Below are positions 53,536 through 62,350 of a DNA stretch of 64,000 nucleotides, piece after piece. How positions within the stretch are numbered: position 1 is the first letter of the stretch; every line of letters begins with the position of its first letter. The translations under genes and the position numbers were made by a program. Source of the stretch: Halopseudomonas xiamenensis (GTDB lineage: Bacteria; Pseudomonadota; Gammaproteobacteria; Pseudomonadales; Pseudomonadaceae); contig NZ_JACLGO010000002.1 in NCBI RefSeq assembly GCF_014219065.1, positions 1 to 64,000 of the forward strand, given 5' to 3'. Under the pieces are notes generated by a model. The model was not told where the DNA came from. It worked only from the letters and a program-made list of their open reading frames with translations, and made no database searches.

Positions 53536-54624
53536 ATGTCTGCCCTGTTCCAACCCTTCACCCTCAAGGACATCACCCTCCGCAACCGGATTGCCGTACC
53601 GCCCATGTGTCAGTACTCGGCCGTCGATGGCCGGGTGAACGACTGGCATCAGCTCAACTATGGCGGCATGGCCCGGGGTGGCGCCGGCCTGGTCATCGTC
53701 GAGGCAACCGCTGTGGCACCGGAGGGCCGCATCAGCCCGGATTGCGCCGGCATCTGGAATGACGACCTGGCCCAGGCCTTCATTCCCACGGTGCGCGCGA
53801 TCAAGCAACACGGTGCGGTGCCTGGCATCCAGATCGCCCATGCCGGGCGCAAGGCCAACGCCAACCGCCCCTGGGATGGCGACGACCATATCGCCGAGGA
53901 CGATCCGCGCTACTGGCAGACCATTGCGCCCTCGGCCATCGCCTTCGGCAACAACCTGCCCAGGGAGCCCCGGGAAATGACCCTGGAGGATATCGCCCGG
54001 GTACGCGATGATTTCGTCGCCGCCGCCAGGCGCGCCCATGAGGTCGGCTTCGAGTGGCTGGAGCTGCACTTCGCCCACGGCTACCTGGCGCAGAGCTTCT
54101 TCTCCGAGCATTCCAACCAGCGCACCGACGCCTATGGTGGCAACTATGAGAACCGCAGCCGCTTCATCCGCGAGACCTTCGCCGCAGTACGCGAGGTGTG
54201 GCCAGCGCACCTGCCGCTGACCATCCGCTTCGGCGTACTGGAGTTCGACGGCAATGACGAGCAGACCCTGAGCGACTCCATCGACCTGACCCGGCGCCTG
54301 AAGGATGCCGGCCTGGACATGATCAGCGTCAGCATCGGTTTCAATACCCCCGAGGCGCAGATTCCCTGGGCACCTGCCTTCATGGGTCCGATTGCCGAGC
54401 GGGTACGCCGCGAAGCGGACATTCCGGTATCGTCCGCCTGGGGCTTCGGCGAGCCGCATATCGCAGAAAAGGCCGTACGGGATGGCCAGCTTGATCTGGT
54501 GATGGTCGGCAAGGCACACCTGGCCAACCCGCACTGGGCCTATCAGGCCGCTCGCGAGCTGAAGGTAGACCAGGCCTCCTGGACCCTGCCGGCGCCCTAT
54601 GCCCACTGGCTGGCGCGTTATTGA
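53536..54624 (+). CDS. xenA: xenobiotic reductase XenA-type ene-reductase (OYE family)
   Basis: FMN-dependent old-yellow-enzyme of 362 aa that reduces activated double bonds and nitro compounds with NAD(P)H. Cys25 (PPMCQYS) is the redox-tuning active-site Cys of the XenA/YqjM class. Other hallmarks are IQIAHAGRKA, LELHFAHGYLAQSFFSEHSNQRTDAYGG, and the C-terminal substrate-pocket segment SWTLPAPYAHWLARY. The start is the ATG at 53536 after CAGGA. Probably induced by release of the divergent ArsR-type repressor. Confidence 0.94.
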   Translation: MSALFQPFTLKDITLRNRIAVPPMCQYSAVDGRVNDWHQLNYGGMARGGAGLVIVEATAVAPEGRISPDCAGIWNDDLAQAFIPTVRAIKQHGAVPGIQIAHAGRKANANRPWDGDDHIAEDDPRYWQTIAPSAIAFGNNLPREPREMTLEDIARVRDDFVAAARRAHEVGFEWLELHFAHGYLAQSFFSEHSNQRTDAYGGNYENRSRFIRETFAAVREVWPAHLPLTIRFGVLEFDGNDEQTLSDSIDLTRRLKDAGLDMISVSIGFNTPEAQIPWAPAFMGPIAERVRREADIPVSSAWGFGEPHIAEKAVRDGQLDLVMVGKAHLANPHWAYQAARELKVDQASWTLPAPYAHWLARY

Positions 54625-54645
54625 GCAAACAGCTGCTCACCCGCT

Positions 54646-54677
54646 CGAAGGCCGGCACCACCGGCCTTCGTCGTTTG
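54646..54677 (+). terminator. terminator after xenA
   Basis: Perfect 10-bp stem CGAAGGCCGG / CCGGCCTTCG with a 5-base loop, followed by TCGTTTG. Confidence 0.7.
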
Positions 54678-54781
54678 CCACAGCGGTAAAATTCCGACCG
54701 ATAAACGCATGATGTTTGCCCTGGCTGATGCCATACTTTAGCCATTATCGAGCAGGGCGGCCCGAGGTATCCTGATCCATC

Positions 54782-55933
54782 ATGCAAATCCACATACCCA
54801 CCATGTTCCTGATGGTGATCGTCGTCAGCCTGACCATGGCCAGCTGCACTGCGGCGCTGTGGCGGCGTGACCAGCCCGAAGGCCTCGGTTACTGGACACT
54901 GGCACTGACCCTGCACGGCATCACCTTCATTCTCTACAGCCTGCGTGGGGTGGCGCCCGATCTGCTCACCGTGGTCGTGGCCAATCTGCTGCTGGTCTCG
55001 GTGTTCACGCTGTTCTGCGAGGCCATGCTGCAGTTCCAGCAGCAGCGCATGCAGCGCCTGTGGCTGTGGTGGCCGGTGCTGGTGGTGGCTCCGACGCTGA
55101 TGCTGCTGCCCGATTCCCAGTCGGGGCGCGTGGTAGTGGTGGCCATTCTCAGTACCTATCAGACCGCCCTGCTGCTGGCGATCATGCTCCGCTACCGCCG
55201 GCAGACCGTCGGCCGCGGGCAGTATTTCGTCATGGCGGCGGCGCTGCTGGGCATCGCCACCATGTCCTTCCGCGCCGTAGGGACCGCGCTGGGCATGGCA
55301 CCGATGCTGCAGATCACCAGCACCACCCCCATCCAGACGCTGACCTACCTGGTTTCCTGCATGGGCATGCTGCTTGCCAGCATGGGCCTGGTACTGATGA
55401 CCAAGGAGCGTACCGATGCGCAGAACCGTACCCTGGCGATGCATGACGAGCTGACCGGCCTGCCCAACCGCCGCTACTCGATGGAGGTACTGACCCGACT
55501 GCTGGCGGCGCTCAGCCGCGGTGGCCAGCCGTTGAGCCTGTTGATGCTGGACATCGACCATTTCAAGCGCATCAACGACAACCACGGCCACCTGGTCGGC
55601 GACCACTCACTGCAACAGCTGGCCGCCACCCTGCGCACGCGCCTGCGCACCCAGGATCATGCCGGTCGCCTGGGCGGTGAAGAGTTTCTGGTGATACTGC
55701 CCAACACCACTGCCGCCGGAGCACGGGAACTGGCCGAAACCCTGCGCCGCAGCGTGGAGCAGCTCGGTACCGACGGGCAGGGCCACGCCCCGCTGAACAT
55801 GACCATCAGCATCGGGGTCTGCACCCTGCAGCCCAGGACCCGCCTCAGCCCACCGGAGGCCATGGAGCTGGCCGACCAGGCGCTGTACCGAGCCAAGCAG
55901 AACGGTCGCAACCGGGTCGAGGCTGCAGCCTGA
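54782..55933 (+). CDS. membrane diguanylate cyclase (GGDEF)
   Basis: The 383-aa protein has about six membrane helices in the first 205 residues (MASE-like) and a C-terminal GGDEF domain with the active-site variant GGEEF. The I-site RTQD sits five residues before it (LRTQDHAGRLGGEEF), so product inhibition is likely. The short start METs at 54782 and 54803 both work; no strong ribosome site is seen. Monocistronic. Confidence 0.9.
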   Translation: MQIHIPTMFLMVIVVSLTMASCTAALWRRDQPEGLGYWTLALTLHGITFILYSLRGVAPDLLTVVVANLLLVSVFTLFCEAMLQFQQQRMQRLWLWWPVLVVAPTLMLLPDSQSGRVVVVAILSTYQTALLLAIMLRYRRQTVGRGQYFVMAAALLGIATMSFRAVGTALGMAPMLQITSTTPIQTLTYLVSCMGMLLASMGLVLMTKERTDAQNRTLAMHDELTGLPNRRYSMEVLTRLLAALSRGGQPLSLLMLDIDHFKRINDNHGHLVGDHSLQQLAATLRTRLRTQDHAGRLGGEEFLVILPNTTAAGARELAETLRRSVEQLGTDGQGHAPLNMTISIGVCTLQPRTRLSPPEAMELADQALYRAKQNGRNRVEAAA

Positions 55934-55941
55934 AGGGCGTA

Positions 55942-56895
55942 CTACAGCGCCAGTGGCAAACCCAGGCTCACATCCCGGTGCCACTCCAGCAGCCGCTGGA
56001 AGTGCGCCGGGTCCTTGATCAGTACACCGTCGTGTTCGGCATGCCGTTCGACAGCCAACTGGCGTGACAGCCAGAAGCGCAGGGCGGCCAGGCGCAGCAG
56101 GTCAGGCCAGTGCTCCGCTTCCAGCGGTGTGAAGCGGCGCTGGCTGGCATAACCGGCCAACAGCGCCTCGGCACGCCGGGCGTCGAGCCCACCGCCATCA
56201 GCCAGGCACCAGTCGTTGACGCAGATGGCCACGTCGTACAGCGCCCAACCACTGAAGGCATTGTAGAAATCGATCAGGCCGGAGAGGTGATGACCATCGA
56301 ACAGTACGTTGTCACGGAACAGGTCGCCATGCAGCAGCGCTTCGGGCAAGGCCGGCCGCTGCCGGCGCAGACGCTCCAGCACCGGCAGCATGGACTGCAA
56401 CAATTGCCGGCTGCCCGGTTCGCTGCGCGCCAGCAGCCTTTGCGCCTCGCTGCTCATCCATTCCAGTCCACGGTCACTGCGCCGCTGCAGTCCACTGTCC
56501 GCGGTAGCCAGGTGCAACCGCGCCAGCACCTGCCCGAGCGCCTGGCAATGACTGCTGTCGGCCTGCTCGACATGCCGACCCGGCAGCCGCGGCTGCAGCA
56601 GAGCAGGGCGCTGGTTGAGCTGCTGCAGCGCCTGGCCATTGCGATCACGGATGGCATAGGGCACCGGCAGGCCGGCCTGCTGCAACCGGTCGAGCAGCTC
56701 GATGAGAAACGGCAACTCGGCGACCGGGCCCCGCTCGATCAGCGTCAGCACGTACTCGCCCCGCTCGGTGGCGACGAAGAAATTGCTGTTCTCGGTGCCG
56801 CCGGCGATGCCACTGTAGTCGACCAGCCGTCCCAGCTCGAAGCCCTCGAGAAAGGCCTCCAGCTGTGCCCGGTCGACCGGGGTGAACACCGACAT
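55942..56895 (-). CDS. thrB: homoserine kinase (aminoglycoside phosphotransferase-fold type)
   Basis: Phosphorylates homoserine for threonine synthesis. The 317-aa protein is of the APH/choline kinase fold used by Pseudomonas ThrB, not the GHMP type of E. coli. Motifs are AGGTENSNFFVAT (about 31-43), the catalytic loop HGDLFRDN (189-196) and the metal Asp209 in GLIDFYNA. TAGGAG lies six bases ahead of the ATG. Probably co-transcribed with the DUF2782 gene upstream (gap nine bases), the common arrangement. Confidence 0.94.
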   Translation of the reverse strand: MSVFTPVDRAQLEAFLEGFELGRLVDYSGIAGGTENSNFFVATERGEYVLTLIERGPVAELPFLIELLDRLQQAGLPVPYAIRDRNGQALQQLNQRPALLQPRLPGRHVEQADSSHCQALGQVLARLHLATADSGLQRRSDRGLEWMSSEAQRLLARSEPGSRQLLQSMLPVLERLRRQRPALPEALLHGDLFRDNVLFDGHHLSGLIDFYNAFSGWALYDVAICVNDWCLADGGGLDARRAEALLAGYASQRRFTPLEAEHWPDLLRLAALRFWLSRQLAVERHAEHDGVLIKDPAHFQRLLEWHRDVSLGLPLAL

Positions 56896-56904
56896 GTCAG
56901 TCTC

Positions 56905-57192
56905 CTACCACTCGAAGATCTTCCATGACGGAATGCGCAGCCCATTGGGTTGGTCGGAGCGGGCGAAGTTGCCATCATCGTCCACCGCCACCAGGAAGTA
57001 GGGCGCGCCGTGCTTCGGGGTGATCTTGATGGCGTACAGGAAGCCATTGAGGCGATATTCCTCGACGGTCCGATCACCCTCCTGGCGGATGGTCACTTCC
57101 GGCTCGCCGGTCAGCGGCTCTTCCTGCGCCAGCACAGTGAAACTGGCAACCAATATCAGTGCAGCCAACCCGCGGCCTATCATGCGTGTCAT
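56905..57192 (-). CDS. DUF2782 family secreted protein
   Basis: Small periplasmic protein of 95 aa with a signal peptide ending near LAQ (about 22) and a mature core EPEVTIRQEGDRTVEEYRLNGFLYAIKITPKHGAPYFLV. DUF2782 proteins occur next to thrB and polA in Pseudomonas, as here. Function unknown. AAGG precedes the ATG at 57192. Confidence 0.88.
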   Translation of the reverse strand: MTRMIGRGLAALILVASFTVLAQEEPLTGEPEVTIRQEGDRTVEEYRLNGFLYAIKITPKHGAPYFLVAVDDDGNFARSDQPNGLRIPSWKIFEW

Positions 57193-57268
57193 GTTAACCT
57201 TGTCCTTTAGTGGAATGACGATAACCTCATTCTAGCCTCTTTTATTCCTGGAAACGCTGACCTGACGC

Positions 57269-60013
57269 ATGACTGACTCTATCGCCCCGCTGATCCTCGT
57301 TGATGGCTCTTCCTATCTGTACCGGGCCTTCCACGCGCTGCCGCCGCTGACCACCTCCACCGGCGCCCCCACCGGCGCGGTCAAGGGCGTACTCAACATG
57401 CTCAAGAGCCTGCGCAAACAGTACCCGGATAGCCCGTTCGCGGTGGTCTTCGACGCCAAGGGGCCGACCTTCCGCGATGCGCTGTTCGAGGACTACAAGT
57501 CGCACCGTCCGCCCATGCCCGATGACCTGCGCGCCCAGATCGAGCCACTGCACGCCTGCGTGAAGGCGTTGGGATTGCCGCTATTGTGCGTCGATGGCGT
57601 CGAGGCCGATGACGTGATCGGCACCCTGGCCCGGCACAGTGCCGCCGCCGGCTGCCCGGTGGTGATCTCCACCGGTGACAAGGACATGGCACAACTGGTC
57701 GATGGGCACATTACCCTGGTCAACACCATGACCGGCACGGTGATGGACGAAGACGGGGTGCGCGAGAAGTTCGGCATCGGCCCGGAGCTGATCATCGACT
57801 TCCTGGCACTGATGGGCGACAAGGTGGACAACATCCCCGGCGTGCCCGGCGTCGGTGAGAAGACCGCACTGGGCCTGCTGACCGGCCTGGGCGGCGGCAT
57901 GGACGTGATCTATGCCAACCTGGACAAGATCCCGGAGCTGCCGATTCGCGGTGCCAAGAAGCTCCCGGAGAAGTTGCTGGAACACAAGGACATGGCCTAT
58001 CTGTCCCACGAACTGGCGACCATCAAGGTGGATGTCGAGCTGGAGGTGAAGGTCGATGCGCTGATGCCGACGACAGCCGACCGCGACGCCCTGATCGAAC
58101 TGTACCGTACCCTCGAATTCAAGGCCTGGCTGGACGAGTTGCTACGCGAAGCCAAGGCCGCCGGGGATGCAGTGGAAGCACCGGGGCAGGCAGTCAGCGT
58201 CGAAGCCCAGTACGAAACCATCCTCGACCAGGCCCGCCTGGACCACTGGCTGCAGCGCCTGCGCGACGCCCCGCTGTTCGCCTTCGATACCGAGACCACC
58301 AGTATCTACGCGCAACAGGCCGAGCTGGTCGGCGTATCCTTCGCCGTCGAGCCGCACCAGGCGGCCTATGTACCGCTGGCGCACAGCTACATGGGCGTGC
58401 CCGAACAGCTCGACCGCGACCAGGTGCTGGCGGCGCTCAAGCCGCTACTGGAAGATCCGCACAAACCCAAGATCGCCCAGCACGCCAAGTACGACATGAA
58501 CGTGCTGGCGCACTACGGCATCCAGGTGCAGGGCGTGGCCTTTGATACCATGCTCGAATCCTATGTGCTGGACTCCACCGCCACCCGCCACGATATGGAC
58601 AGCCTGGCGCTGAAATACCTGGGCACCGGGACCGTGCGCTTCGAAGATATCGCCGGCAAGGGCGCGAAACAGCTGACCTTCGACCAGATCGCCCTGGAAC
58701 AGGCCGGTCCCTACGCTGCCGAAGACGCCGACCTGACCCTGCGCCTGCACCAGACCCTGTGGCAGAAACTGCAGGGCATTACGTCCTTGGCCAAGGTACT
58801 GGAACAGATCGAGATGCCGCTGGTGCCGGTGCTGGCGCGTATTGAGCGCAGCGGCGCACTGGTCGATGCCAAGTTGCTGGGTATCCAGAGCCGCGAGCTG
58901 GGCGACAAGATGACCGCCCTGGAGCGCCAGGCCTTCGAGCTGGCCGGCGAGGAATTCAACCTCGGCTCGCCGAAGCAGCTGTGCGCCATTCTCTATGAAA
59001 AGCAGGGATTGCCGGTGATTGCCAAGACCGCCAAGGGTCAGCCGTCCACAGCGGAATCGGTGCTTGCCGAACTGGCCGACCAGGGCTATGAGCTGCCCCA
59101 GGTGATCATGCAGTACCGCACGGTGAGCAAGCTCAAGAGCACCTATACCGACCGCCTGCCGGAACAGATCAACCCGCGTACCGGGCGCATCCACACCAGT
59201 TATCACCAGGCGGTGACTGCCACTGGCCGGCTGTCCTCCTCCGACCCGAACCTGCAGAACATCCCGATCCGCAGCGCCGAGGGCCGGCGTATCCGCCAAG
59301 CCTTCATCGCGCCGCCCGGCTACAAGATCATGGCCGCAGACTATTCGCAGATCGAACTGCGCATCATGGCCCACCTGGCGCAGGATGAGGGGTTGCTGGA
59401 GGCCTTCCGCAAGGGCCTGGACGTACACCGGGCCACCGCGGCCGAGGTGTTCGGCGTGGCCCTGGACGAGGTCAGCAACGACCAGCGGCGCAGCGCCAAG
59501 GCGATCAACTTCGGGCTGATCTACGGCATGAGCGCCTTCGGCCTGGCCAAGCAGATCGGCGTCGACCGCAAGCAGTCCCAGGACTATATCGACCGTTACT
59601 TCACCCGCTACCCGGGGGTGTTGCGCTACATGGAGGACACCCGTGCCCAGGCAGCGGAAAAGGGCTTCGTCGAAACCCTGTTCGGCCGGCGCCTGTACCT
59701 GCCGGAGATCCACTCGAAGAACCAGGCTATGCGCAAGGGCGCCGAGCGCACCGCGATCAACGCGCCGATGCAGGGCACCGCGGCTGATATCATCAAGCGC
59801 GCCATGATCGAGGTTGATCGGTGGTTGCAGAGCTCTGGGTTGGATGCTCGGGTGGTCATGCAGGTGCACGACGAACTGGTACTGGAGGTCCGCGAGGATC
59901 TGCTCGATCAGGTCAGTGCCGGCCTGTGCGAGCGCATGAGTGCCGCGGCTGAGCTGGATGTGCCGTTGCTGGTCGAAACCGGCGTCGGCGACAACTGGGA
60001 CGAAGCTCATTGA
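57269..60013 (+). CDS. polA: DNA polymerase I
   Basis: Replication and repair polymerase of 914 aa. The 5'-3' exonuclease domain is at about 1-290 ([20 protein letters not shown] start). The 3'-5' exonuclease at about 320-510 has the active-site pair Asp340/Glu342 (FAFDTETTS). The polymerase domain at about 530-914 has Asp691 in DYSQIELR, the O-helix [14 protein letters not shown] and Asp868 in [10 protein letters not shown]. All three activities look intact. Confidence 0.97.
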   Translation: MTDSIAPLILVDGSSYLYRAFHALPPLTTSTGAPTGAVKGVLNMLKSLRKQYPDSPFAVVFDAKGPTFRDALFEDYKSHRPPMPDDLRAQIEPLHACVKALGLPLLCVDGVEADDVIGTLARHSAAAGCPVVISTGDKDMAQLVDGHITLVNTMTGTVMDEDGVREKFGIGPELIIDFLALMGDKVDNIPGVPGVGEKTALGLLTGLGGGMDVIYANLDKIPELPIRGAKKLPEKLLEHKDMAYLSHELATIKVDVELEVKVDALMPTTADRDALIELYRTLEFKAWLDELLREAKAAGDAVEAPGQAVSVEAQYETILDQARLDHWLQRLRDAPLFAFDTETTSIYAQQAELVGVSFAVEPHQAAYVPLAHSYMGVPEQLDRDQVLAALKPLLEDPHKPKIAQHAKYDMNVLAHYGIQVQGVAFDTMLESYVLDSTATRHDMDSLALKYLGTGTVRFEDIAGKGAKQLTFDQIALEQAGPYAAEDADLTLRLHQTLWQKLQGITSLAKVLEQIEMPLVPVLARIERSGALVDAKLLGIQSRELGDKMTALERQAFELAGEEFNLGSPKQLCAILYEKQGLPVIAKTAKGQPSTAESVLAELADQGYELPQVIMQYRTVSKLKSTYTDRLPEQINPRTGRIHTSYHQAVTATGRLSSSDPNLQNIPIRSAEGRRIRQAFIAPPGYKIMAADYSQIELRIMAHLAQDEGLLEAFRKGLDVHRATAAEVFGVALDEVSNDQRRSAKAINFGLIYGMSAFGLAKQIGVDRKQSQDYIDRYFTRYPGVLRYMEDTRAQAAEKGFVETLFGRRLYLPEIHSKNQAMRKGAERTAINAPMQGTAADIIKRAMIEVDRWLQSSGLDARVVMQVHDELVLEVREDLLDQVSAGLCERMSAAAELDVPLLVETGVGDNWDEAH

Positions 60014-60042
60014 GCGGCGCGAAAGAATTTTCAGCGGCCGGG

Positions 60043-60070
60043 GAACTTCCCCGGAAACCGCCCGGTCAGA
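60043..60070 (+). promoter_or_regulatory. AlgU (sigma-22)-type promoter of the ErsA-like sRNA
   Basis: GAACTT (60043-60048) and TCAGA (60066-60070) are spaced by 17 bases, matching the AlgU/RpoE consensus GAACTT-N16-17-TCnnA. It lies 30 bases after the polA stop. ErsA of P. aeruginosa depends on this sigma factor. Confidence 0.82.
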
Positions 60071-60076
60071 GACTAT

Positions 60077-60210
60077 GAATGGCCAGTCAAGCCCTTCATG
60101 CTCCTTAGATGTGATTTAGTGTTGGCAGAATACCGGGCATCCCTTTCCTAGCACAGCCCGGTTGTTGAACCCCGAACCTTCCCTCCCCATAGAAGTTCGG
60201 GGTTTTTTTT
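60077..60210 (+). ncRNA. ersA: ErsA-like regulatory small RNA
   Basis: Predicted RNA of about 134 nt, from seven bases after the AlgU -10 to the terminator T-run. It lies directly after polA, the place of ErsA in Pseudomonas (and of Spot 42 in enterics). Two hairpins are seen: ACCGGGC/GCCCGGT (60132-60162) with the loop ATCCCTTTCC, and the terminator stem with the pyrimidine loop CTTCCCTCCCC. Those C/U-rich loops fit the ErsA mode of pairing with mRNA ribosome sites. Known ErsA is close to this length. The identity rests on position, promoter and structure, not on a search. Confidence 0.82.
60169..60210 (+). terminator. intrinsic terminator of the ErsA-like sRNA
   Basis: Nine-bp stem ACCCCGAAC (60169-60177) / GTTCGGGGT (60195-60203), a 17-base pyrimidine-rich loop, then a run of eight T (60203-60210). 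A strong rho-independent terminator. Confidence 0.92.
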
Positions 60211-60434
60211 GCCCGTTATTCGGCAGCGTCTGGCGGAGCCATTCCCCATGTATCTGGCCACTCAAGAAAATATATCGAGCATAAATTTTTCAGCGAGATC
60301 ATTTTGCCAGTACCTAAATGGTTGAATTTATGTTCAACTTGATTTTTAATGCTGATGTTAGTAGTCAGACCGGCTAATGGATACCCACAAAAGCTAGGTC
60401 TTGTTAGCGCAGATTTCTGCCAAGGATTAGGGTG
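60211..60434. other. AT-rich leader of the minor-pilin operon
   Basis: No gene seen. Composition falls sharply from about 60280 (for example TTTATGTTCAACTTGATTTTTAATGC), unlike the GC-rich DNA before it. The pilin promoter should lie here. In other Pseudomonas genomes engB often follows polA-ersA, and it is absent. Confidence 0.5.
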
Positions 60435-60830
60435 ATGGAACGCAAAGGTTCGAAGCAGAGAGGCTTCACGTTGATGGAGCTGTTAATTGTTTTGGTGGTG
60501 ATAGGTATTCTGGCGGCCGTCGCTCTGCCTTCCTATCGGGACTATGTGAAAAAAAGCCGAGCTCGTGCTGCGACGGCTGATCTGGTAGCCCTCGCGGCGG
60601 CCGTTGAGAATCATTTCCAGCGGAATTTGACATACCCTACCGATCTGACTGCTATCAACACTTGGCAACCAGCACATGACGATTTTTTTAATTACCAATA
60701 CTCGGCTGATAACACCTACACGCTGAAGGCGAGTGGTAAAAGCGCCATGGCTGGATGCGATCTCACGTTGGCGCACGACAATACTCGCACAGCCAGTTCG
60801 GAATCCGCTTGCGGATTCGGATCATGGTAA
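60435..60830 (+). CDS. type IV pilin-like protein (PilE-like)
   Basis: The 131-aa prepilin has a short basic leader ([10 protein letters not shown]) and the cleavage/methylation site G^[32 protein letters not shown], with Glu at +5. A C-terminal Cys pair (AGCDLT, SACGFG) forms the D-loop. Start ATG 60435; a GTG three bases upstream is also in frame. It is the first gene of the operon and overlaps fimU by seven bases. Confidence 0.9.
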   Translation: MERKGSKQRGFTLMELLIVLVVIGILAAVALPSYRDYVKKSRARAATADLVALAAAVENHFQRNLTYPTDLTAINTWQPAHDDFFNYQYSADNTYTLKASGKSAMAGCDLTLAHDNTRTASSESACGFGSW

Positions 60831-61306
60831 CCGTGGGCCGCGTTGTACGCGGTTTCACGCTGATTGAGATAATGATCACCCTGCTCATTATTGGAGTGCT
60901 CGCGCTGGTCGCAGGGCCTTTTACGATCAATTGGTTGCACCTATCCGATATACAACGAGCCAAGGGGCAACTCATCGAGACTCACGGGATAGCCAAGGCT
61001 GCTGCCTTACGTAATTCTGAAGCCTTATTCAATGATGACCCAGACAACCCGGTAGCAGTGACGGCTATTCGTCTGGACGTTGGTAGTAAACAACTCACTG
61101 TAGTCAAATGTTCAAGTGATGGAACCTGCAACGAGTCTCCATTCTGGAGTGAGCAACTGCCCGCCGATGTCAAACTGATATTTGACGATGACGTCACCAA
61201 TGTTGAAGTTAAGCTGGACAATACTGGCAGGCTTCTGGGAAATAAAAGCTGGCTAGGCTACCAGATAAGCAAGGGGGGGCAGAGTGAAGAAGGCGGGCTT
61301 TATTAG
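60824..61306 (+). CDS. type IV minor pilin, FimU/GspH-like
   Basis: The 160-aa prepilin has a leader ending VRG^[21 protein letters not shown] with Glu at +5, then a soluble domain with two cysteines ([13 protein letters not shown]). FimU/GspH proteins start assembly of the pilus tip complex. Start ATG 60824 overlaps the previous stop; the GTG at 60833 is another option. Its 3' end overlaps the next gene by 23 bases. Confidence 0.88.
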   Translation: MVTVGRVVRGFTLIEIMITLLIIGVLALVAGPFTINWLHLSDIQRAKGQLIETHGIAKAAALRNSEALFNDDPDNPVAVTAIRLDVGSKQLTVVKCSSDGTCNESPFWSEQLPADVKLIFDDDVTNVEVKLDNTGRLLGNKSWLGYQISKGGQSEEGGLY

Positions 61307-61661
61307 ACAGGCGCAGCGGGGATTTTCTCTAATCGAAGCAATGGTCAGCATTGTGCTGGTGGCCATTCTTGGTTTAGGCATGACCTATGCCGCCTCCCGA
61401 GTCTTGCAGGTACAGCGTTTTGCTACAACGCAGAGCTTGGCCGTAATACAGATGCGCGAGTATCTGCAGACCGGTGAGCAGCCAGAAGTAGAGGCAGCTC
61501 AAAAAACTGCATATATTATTGATTCCTCCCAATCTGGCGACGTTGCCATTAGCATCTCTGGCGCTCAAAGAAATATTTCTCTGTTCATCCGCTCACGCTC
61601 ACTGGAAGTATCCAGTACCGAGCTGTTCAGCGGTGACGGCACGATGTCCATCGCCTACTAA
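61284..61661 (+). CDS. type IV minor pilin, PilV-like
   Basis: The 125-aa prepilin has G^FSLIEAMVSIVLVAILGLGMTYAASRVL with Glu at +5, and a short soluble domain, smaller than typical PilV. The start is a GTG at 61284, preceded by a strong purine-rich site (AAGGGGGGGC). Third gene of the operon. Confidence 0.85.
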   Translation: MKKAGFIRQAQRGFSLIEAMVSIVLVAILGLGMTYAASRVLQVQRFATTQSLAVIQMREYLQTGEQPEVEAAQKTAYIIDSSQSGDVAISISGAQRNISLFIRSRSLEVSSTELFSGDGTMSIAY

Positions 61662-61673
61662 TCAGGTGTTTGC

Positions 61674-62330
61674 ATGTATCCATTCCGACAGGCAGGTATT
61701 TCGCTGATCAGCCTAATGATTGGTCTGCTGGTATCCATGATCGCTGTGCTAGGCATGATGTCACTCTACAGTACCGTGGTAAAGAGCACGGTTCAGTCCA
61801 CCCGTGACGCACGCATTGCTGGTGAACGCTCTGCAGCGATACTGGTGGCATCCAAGCAATTGCTGGGGGCCGGCTATGGTATTGACGCTACCCGTAGTGA
61901 TGATCTTCTGCTCTTGACTGAGGCCACGCTCGCTCTGGATGGGGATCGTGGCAGCCTGAGCGGCGGTAGCGTTGTCGCTGGCAACGGTGATGGCAATGCT
62001 CTGATCTGGCGTGCTCGACCGGATGGGCTGAATAGCTGGTGCAGTGGTTTGTATGCGTCGCCAGCTAACGAACAGGTTGGACTTTATCTGCTACAACCAC
62101 AACGATGTGGTGCCGTAACCGAGCCCGAGACATGGGAAGTACGCCCATTGCTTATGGACAACAATGATGCGGCGGATGAGCGATCGCGGTTGCCGGTAAC
62201 CATCTCGATCAAAAGTGAGGAGTGTACGGTTTTTGGTATCGCTGGTGAGGGGGCGTTGTATGCGAGCCTGAGTACAACAGATCGCACTGGTAACGAGGTT
62301 ATCAGTACTACTTGCCTGATCAACTTTTAA
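61674..62330 (+). CDS. type IV minor pilin, PilW-like (no Glu at +5)
   Basis: The 218-aa protein has G^ISLISLMIGLLVSMIAVLGMMSLYSTVVKS, the PilW-type hydrophobic helix, but position +5 is Ser rather than the usual Glu. The soluble domain has Cys in NSWCSGLY, PQRCGAV, SEECTVFG and TTCLINF, which suggests disulfides. Follows pilV by 12 bases. Minor pilins of this type sit under the pilus tip. Confidence 0.87.
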   Translation: MYPFRQAGISLISLMIGLLVSMIAVLGMMSLYSTVVKSTVQSTRDARIAGERSAAILVASKQLLGAGYGIDATRSDDLLLLTEATLALDGDRGSLSGGSVVAGNGDGNALIWRARPDGLNSWCSGLYASPANEQVGLYLLQPQRCGAVTEPETWEVRPLLMDNNDAADERSRLPVTISIKSEECTVFGIAGEGALYASLSTTDRTGNEVISTTCLINF

Positions 62331-62350
62331 TCAGGAATGAGATTATCGTC

